In this document: positions 60,416 to 64,000 of the stretch, in pieces
Numbering within the stretch: the stretch's first letter is position 1
How the letters are laid out: each line of letters starts with the position of its first letter
DNA from: Bradyrhizobium forestalis
GTDB lineage: Bacteria > Pseudomonadota > Alphaproteobacteria > Rhizobiales > Xanthobacteraceae
DNA length: 64,000 nucleotides
Assembly: GCF_002795245.1 (NCBI RefSeq)
Contig: NZ_PGVG01000023.1
Span: 53,764 to 117,763 of the forward strand
Reading direction: 5' to 3'
Position numbers and translations under genes: made by a program
Notes under the pieces: model-generated
The model's database searches: none
What the model was told of the DNA's origin: nothing
Seen by the model: the letters and a program-made list of their open reading frames with translations, nothing else

Positions 60416-60820
60416 ATGTCCAAGATGATTTTAGTGAACCTGCCTGTACGCGACCTCGCTGCATCGACAGCGTTCTACGTGGCGCTAGGTGGCGCGGTGA
60501 ATCCCCAATTCTCCGGCGCAAATTCGACCTCGCTCATGTTCACGGACGCGATCGGCGTGATGCTGCTCACCCACGACCAATATCGTGAATTCACCCAACG
60601 CGAGATCGGTGACGCGCGGCGCGAGAGTCAGGCCATGTTCGCTCTTACGGTCGACGACCGCGAGGCCGTCGATGCAACGCTGGCTCGCGCGGTGGCTGCG
60701 GGCGGTCGCGCCGATCCCAATCCGGCACAGGATATTGGCTTCATGTACAACCGACACGTTGAAGACCCGGATGGTTATGTTTGGGAGATGGTGTGGATGA
60801 ACCCATCAGCGAACGCCTGA
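60416..60820 (+). CDS. VOC-family (glyoxalase-like) protein
   Basis: 134 residues with the beta-alpha-beta-beta-beta modules of the VOC superfamily: MILVNLPVRDLAASTAFYVA at the N-terminus and HVEDPDGYVWEMVWMNP at the C-terminus. Similar stand-alone proteins are annotated as glyoxalase or fosfomycin/bleomycin resistance-like, usually without proven activity. It may be cotranscribed with the membrane protein upstream and so also be under TetR control. Confidence 0.85.
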   Translation: MSKMILVNLPVRDLAASTAFYVALGGAVNPQFSGANSTSLMFTDAIGVMLLTHDQYREFTQREIGDARRESQAMFALTVDDREAVDATLARAVAAGGRADPNPAQDIGFMYNRHVEDPDGYVWEMVWMNPSANA

Positions 60821-60876
60821 TCGCAGATGATGGGCCTCGCGATGACCTTTGACGGGATGCTTGATGGGCCTTGAGC

Positions 60877-61809
60877 CTAGCTCGCCTGCTTCCTCGACGC
60901 CGCGAACACGCCCGCCAGCACCAGCGCGAAGCCGATGAAGTGGAACGCCTGCGGGTGTTCGCCCAGAAATGCCATCGCCATGATCGAGCCGAACACCGGC
61001 ACGACGTGGAAGAACGGTGCGGCGCGGTTGGCGCCGATCAGGCGCACGCCGCGATTGAAGCAGAGATAGGCGAGCGCCGAGGGGAAAACGGCGACGTAGA
61101 ACAGGGTTAGGAGGTTCGGCCCGTCGAGCTTCATCACCGGGCGCGCCGACAGCTCCCATATCTCCAGCGGAACGAGACAGGCGGCGCCGCAGCCGAAGGT
61201 GAAGGCGAGGAACGAGAGGCCGTGCATCGGCGGCCGCTTCAGTGACAGCACCGAATAGAGCGCGAAGATCAAGAGCGCGAGGAGGAAGATCAGGTCGCCC
61301 TTGTTGAAGTCGATGCTCGACAGCGTGGTGAAATCGCCGTGCAGCAGGATGGTCAGCACGCCGCACATCGACAGCAGCACGCCAAAGGCCTGCGCCGCGG
61401 TGAGCCGGATACCGAGGATGACCAGCGACCACAGCGCCACCAGCAGCGGCGCGGCCGACTGCAGCAGCAGCGTATTGAGCGCCTGGGTATGCTCCAGCGC
61501 CCAATATTGCAGCGTGTTGAAGGCGCCGATGCCGGTGATCGAGAGCGTGACCATCAGGCCGAGCTTGCCGCGGATGGCCGGCCAGTCCTGCACGAGGTGC
61601 TTCCAGGCGAACGGCAGCACCAAGAGGAAGGCGAACAACCAGCGCAGGAACGACAGCGTGACCGGCGGAATGTGGCCGGCGGCGAGCCGCCCGACGATGG
61701 CGTTGCCGGCCCAGCACAGCGCGGTGATGCTGAGCAGCAGATAAGGCTGGTTGGCGATCCAGCTGTGGCCGGATGTTTCCGCGCTCGTGGTCTGGCCGGT
61801 GGCGGACAT
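60877..61809 (-). CDS. EamA/DMT-family transporter (paralogue)
   Basis: 310 residues with ten predicted helices. It shares long blocks with the EamA gene at 57765: NQPYLLLS, NRGVRLIGANRAAPFFHVVPVFGS and FIGFALVLAGVFAASR. Substrate unknown. ATG 61809 is chosen; an in-frame extension to 61920 lacks similarity to the paralogue. Its position just past the TetR-VOC group suggests a local duplication interrupted by those genes. Confidence 0.88.
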   Translation of the reverse strand: MSATGQTTSAETSGHSWIANQPYLLLSITALCWAGNAIVGRLAAGHIPPVTLSFLRWLFAFLLVLPFAWKHLVQDWPAIRGKLGLMVTLSITGIGAFNTLQYWALEHTQALNTLLLQSAAPLLVALWSLVILGIRLTAAQAFGVLLSMCGVLTILLHGDFTTLSSIDFNKGDLIFLLALLIFALYSVLSLKRPPMHGLSFLAFTFGCGAACLVPLEIWELSARPVMKLDGPNLLTLFYVAVFPSALAYLCFNRGVRLIGANRAAPFFHVVPVFGSIMAMAFLGEHPQAFHFIGFALVLAGVFAASRKQAS

Positions 61810-62054
61810 TGTGATGATGCGGGCCCCGCGTCGAGTACGCCGAGCCCTCCGGCCCGGCGATATCCGGGCCGGCTGATCACCCGGCACCGTCCAAAGACAC
61901 GGAAATCGAGGTTGCATCAACGGGGGGCGGACGCATCGCGACCATGCTGGCGGCGAAGGCGGCCTCTCATGCTTTGGTCGAGGCCATCGGGCCGGCTGCG
62001 AAGGTTTCTGGATTTTCCGGGGATATCAAAGGCTTGGAGTGCGCGCTGGGCCTG

Positions 62055-62087
62055 AAAAAAGCCCCGTTCTTGCTTGCCTAGAGGGGC
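62055..62087 (-). terminator. orphan terminator-like hairpin
   Basis: On the minus strand GCCCC and GGGGC close a 17-nt loop and six T residues follow. No minus-strand gene lies upstream of it before purA, which is on the plus strand. It could end an untranslated RNA that starts in the purA leader region. Confidence 0.45.
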
Positions 62088-62156
62088 CGCTTCCTTTATC
62101 CGGTTGGGCTGCCTCGCGTGCGACCGGCCTTGCGCCGGGAATTGGGCTGGGCGCAG

Positions 62157-62202
62157 GCATGATTCCGGAAAAGTGGGTCCCCGTTTTCCGTTCGGATCAT
62201 GC
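62157..62202. repeat. 46-bp dispersed palindrome, copy 2
   Basis: GCATGATTCCGGAAAA at the left, TTTTCCG and GATCATGC at the right; the same layout as 6798-6842. It ends 35 bp before the purA start codon. Confidence 0.85.
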
Positions 62203-62237
62203 CACTTACAGAGAAATCTTCGAAGGATTACCCGCGC

Positions 62238-63530
62238 ATGGCCAATGTTGTCGTCGTCGGCGCCCAGTGGGGCGACGAAGGGAAGGGCAAGATCGTCGAC
62301 TGGTTGTCGGAGCAGGCGGATATCGTCGTCCGCTTCCAGGGCGGCCATAACGCCGGCCACACGCTGGTGATCAACGGCAAGACCTACAAGCTCGCGCTGT
62401 TGCCCTCCGGCGTGCTGCGCGAGGGCAAGCTGTCGGTGATCGGCAATGGCGTCGTGTTCGATCCCGCCGCCTTCCTCGACGAGGTCGCTAAGCTCAGGGC
62501 CCAGGGCGTCGATGTCAGCCCCGACAACCTGCGCATCGCCGAGAACGTCACGCTGATCCTGCCGCTACACCGCGAGCTCGATGCGCACCGCGAATCCGCG
62601 AGCGCCGCGACCGCGATCGGCACCACCCGCCGCGGCATTGGCCCGGCCTATGAAGACAAGGTCGGCCGCCGTGCCATCCGTCTGATGGACCTTGCCGACC
62701 TCGATACGCTCCCGCACAAGATCGATCGGCTCCTGGCTCACCACAATGCGCTTCGCCGTGGCCTCAATCTGCCGGAGTTCGACGGCAAGGAGATCCTGAA
62801 AGAGCTGACCGCCCTGGCGCCGCAGCTGCTGCCCTATGCCGAGACGGTGTGGCGGCTGCTCGACATCGAGCGGCGCGCCGGCAAGCGCATGCTGTTCGAG
62901 GGCGCACAGGGCGCGCTGCTCGACGTCGATCACGGCACCTATCCTTACGTCACCTCGTCCAACACGGTGGCGGCGCAGGCCGCGACCGGCGCCGGCCTCG
63001 GGCCGGGCGCGGTCGGCTACGTGCTCGGCCTGTGCAAGGCCTATACGACCCGCGTCGGCCAGGGCCCGTTCCCGACCGAGCAGGACAATGAGATCGGCCG
63101 CAAGATCGGCGAGCGGGGCCGCGAGTTCGGCACCAACACCGGCCGTCCGCGCCGCTGCGGCTGGTTCGACGCCGTGCTGGTCCGTCAGGCGGTCCGGACC
63201 TGCGGCATCAACGGCCTGGCGCTGACCAAGCTCGACATCCTCGACGGCTTCGATTCGATCGAGGTCTGCACCGGCTACAAGCTCGACGGCAAGGAGATCG
63301 ATCATTTCCCGGCCGGCGAGGGCGCGCAGGCCCGCGTCGAGCCGATCTACGAGACCATCGAGGGCTGGAAGGAGCCGACCGCCAGCGCGCGGTCCTGGGC
63401 CGACCTGCCGGCCCAGGCCATCAAATATGTCCGGCGGATCGAGGAATTGGTGGGGTGCCCGGTCGCGCTGCTTTCCACCAGCCCCGAACGCGAAGATACT
63501 ATCCTGGTGCAAAATCCGTTTGAGGCTTAA
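62238..63530 (+). CDS. purA: adenylosuccinate synthase
   Basis: 430 residues, the standard length. It joins IMP and aspartate using GTP, the first committed step to AMP. The N-terminal P-loop-like motif GAQWGDEGKGKIVDWLS, the GGHNAGHT segment, GTTRRGIGPAYEDK and the GTP-binding TKLDILDGF are all present. ATG 62238 begins the homology; the frame to 62199 is only the repeat leader. A dispersed palindrome precedes it. Confidence 0.98.
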   Translation: MANVVVVGAQWGDEGKGKIVDWLSEQADIVVRFQGGHNAGHTLVINGKTYKLALLPSGVLREGKLSVIGNGVVFDPAAFLDEVAKLRAQGVDVSPDNLRIAENVTLILPLHRELDAHRESASAATAIGTTRRGIGPAYEDKVGRRAIRLMDLADLDTLPHKIDRLLAHHNALRRGLNLPEFDGKEILKELTALAPQLLPYAETVWRLLDIERRAGKRMLFEGAQGALLDVDHGTYPYVTSSNTVAAQAATGAGLGPGAVGYVLGLCKAYTTRVGQGPFPTEQDNEIGRKIGERGREFGTNTGRPRRCGWFDAVLVRQAVRTCGINGLALTKLDILDGFDSIEVCTGYKLDGKEIDHFPAGEGAQARVEPIYETIEGWKEPTASARSWADLPAQAIKYVRRIEELVGCPVALLSTSPEREDTILVQNPFEA

Positions 63531-63567
63531 CGATATCTTACCGGGACGCGCGTATAGTTGAGTAGAA

Positions 63568-64000
63568 ATGGCTGATTACTACCCGCTGATCGCCCGCGCT
63601 ATTGCCGCCCTGGACCCCAACGCTCCCGGCGAAAGCCGTCGCGCGCTCTATGAGCGGGCGCGCACGGCCCTGATCGCGCAGCTGCGCAGCGTGCAGCCGC
63701 CGCTTTCCGAATCCGAGATCACGCGCGAACGGCTGTCGCTGGAAGAGGCCGTCCGCAAGGTCGAATCGGAGGCCGCCCAGCGTGCCCGCGAGGCCTCGCG
63801 CCCCGGTGGGACGGTGCGCTCCGGCGGCAGTGGCGATGCCTTCCGCCGCGCCAGCACCCGTGCCACCGAGGCCACCCCAGCTGCGGCGCCGCCGCGCACG
63901 CGTCCGGCCCCGACGCCGCCGCGGGCTGACCGCCCGTCCATCAACGTCGATGACCAGGGCGAAGCCCCGCGTCCGCCGCGCGCTCCCCGTTTCGACGCCC
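63568..64000 (+). CDS. hypothetical protein, N-terminal part
   Basis: 144 residues are visible and the frame runs off the window. Residues 1-70 look helical (ADYYPLIARAIAALDPNAPG, then RRALYERARTALIAQLRSVQ). From about 80 on the chain is Pro/Arg/Ala-rich and probably disordered. Genes of this kind follow purA in rhizobia, and the full protein is often membrane-anchored, but the rest is not seen here. The function is unknown. Confidence 0.8.
   Translation, partial: MADYYPLIARAIAALDPNAPGESRRALYERARTALIAQLRSVQPPLSESEITRERLSLEEAVRKVESEAAQRAREASRPGGTVRSGGSGDAFRRASTRATEATPAAAPPRTRPAPTPPRADRPSINVDDQGEAPRPPRAPRFDA

Larger units (their letters stand above)
61810..62237. other. 428-bp gap upstream of purA
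   Basis: It holds the promoter of the EamA gene on the left, a terminator-like hairpin on the minus strand (62055-62087), and a 46-bp dispersed palindrome (62157-62202) before purA. No convincing coding frame was seen. Confidence 0.55.

Noticed and set aside
62039..62350. Short plus-strand frames ahead of and into purA
   Set aside because: They run through the 46-bp palindrome and overlap purA in other frames. No coding signature was found.
1..64000. CRISPR arrays, tRNA or rRNA genes, prophage or transposase genes
   Set aside because: No regularly spaced direct repeats, no cloverleaf-like segments and no phage or transposase motifs were recognised. The repeats present are dispersed palindromes. 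A tRNAscan or Infernal run was not possible here.

Overview
The window reads as a piece of chromosome from a Bradyrhizobium-type alphaproteobacterium. The DNA is GC-rich, genes are dense on both strands, and several families of palindromic intergenic repeats recur. The neighbourhood of heme-uptake genes, an NnrR-type regulator, hemN and nirK is one known from Bradyrhizobium. The assignment rests on gene content and order, not on a database search. No rRNA, tRNA, CRISPR array, phage or transposase gene was seen.

Layout. 1-9.2 kb is housekeeping: the end of a cation/proton antiporter, a cupin, an anchored Pro/Ala-rich protein, a TPR lipoprotein, rpsU, aqpZ, the overlapping purE-purK pair, a diguanylate cyclase, four very small conserved-looking genes (two of YdcH/DUF465 type) and an FAD oxidoreductase. 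9.4-20.4 kb holds a PAS-GGDEF-EAL protein, a GlpD-family oxidoreductase whose substrate-binding positions are altered, a potGHI-like polyamine ABC transporter without a binding protein, an orphan small gene, and a sugar-type ABC transporter without an ATPase. 20.7-28.7 kb holds a LysR regulator diverging from a PrpF/GalD-type isomerase and dctA, an AsmA protein, a two-subunit CoA transferase and a GNAT enzyme.

28.8-37.2 kb is a denitrification and low-oxygen island: nirV, nirK, a small membrane protein, hemN, a DUF1858 protein, nnrR, nnrS, an AraC regulator and a FixJ-like regulator with a degenerate receiver. Four 14-bp TTG-N8-CAA boxes lie at suitable distances from six of these genes, so the island looks like a FixK2/NnrR regulon. 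37.4-39.5 kb holds a DUF4139 (MuiA-like) gene that runs into a repeat, followed by a 294-bp element with 15-bp inverted ends.

39.5-48.3 kb is a full heme-acquisition module: hmuVUT and hmuP on one strand; hmuR, an IsdG-type heme monooxygenase, hutX, exbB, exbD and tonB on the other. HmuR takes heme through the outer membrane using TonB-ExbBD, HmuTUV carries it across the inner membrane, and HutX and the monooxygenase handle it in the cytoplasm.

48.4-64 kb is accessory metabolism: a phytase-like esterase, a second sugar-type ABC locus without an ATPase plus a 2-hydroxyacid dehydrogenase, a chemoreceptor, a TctC/Bug binding protein, two paralogous EamA transporters, small enzymes with a TetR switch, purA, and the start of a hypothetical gene. 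No clearly new multi-gene system was found. The leads judged most worth checking are the altered GlpD homologue, the two classes of TTG-N8-CAA box, the degenerate FixJ-like receiver, the repeat-derived protein tail, the 294-bp element, and an orphan terminator upstream of purA.
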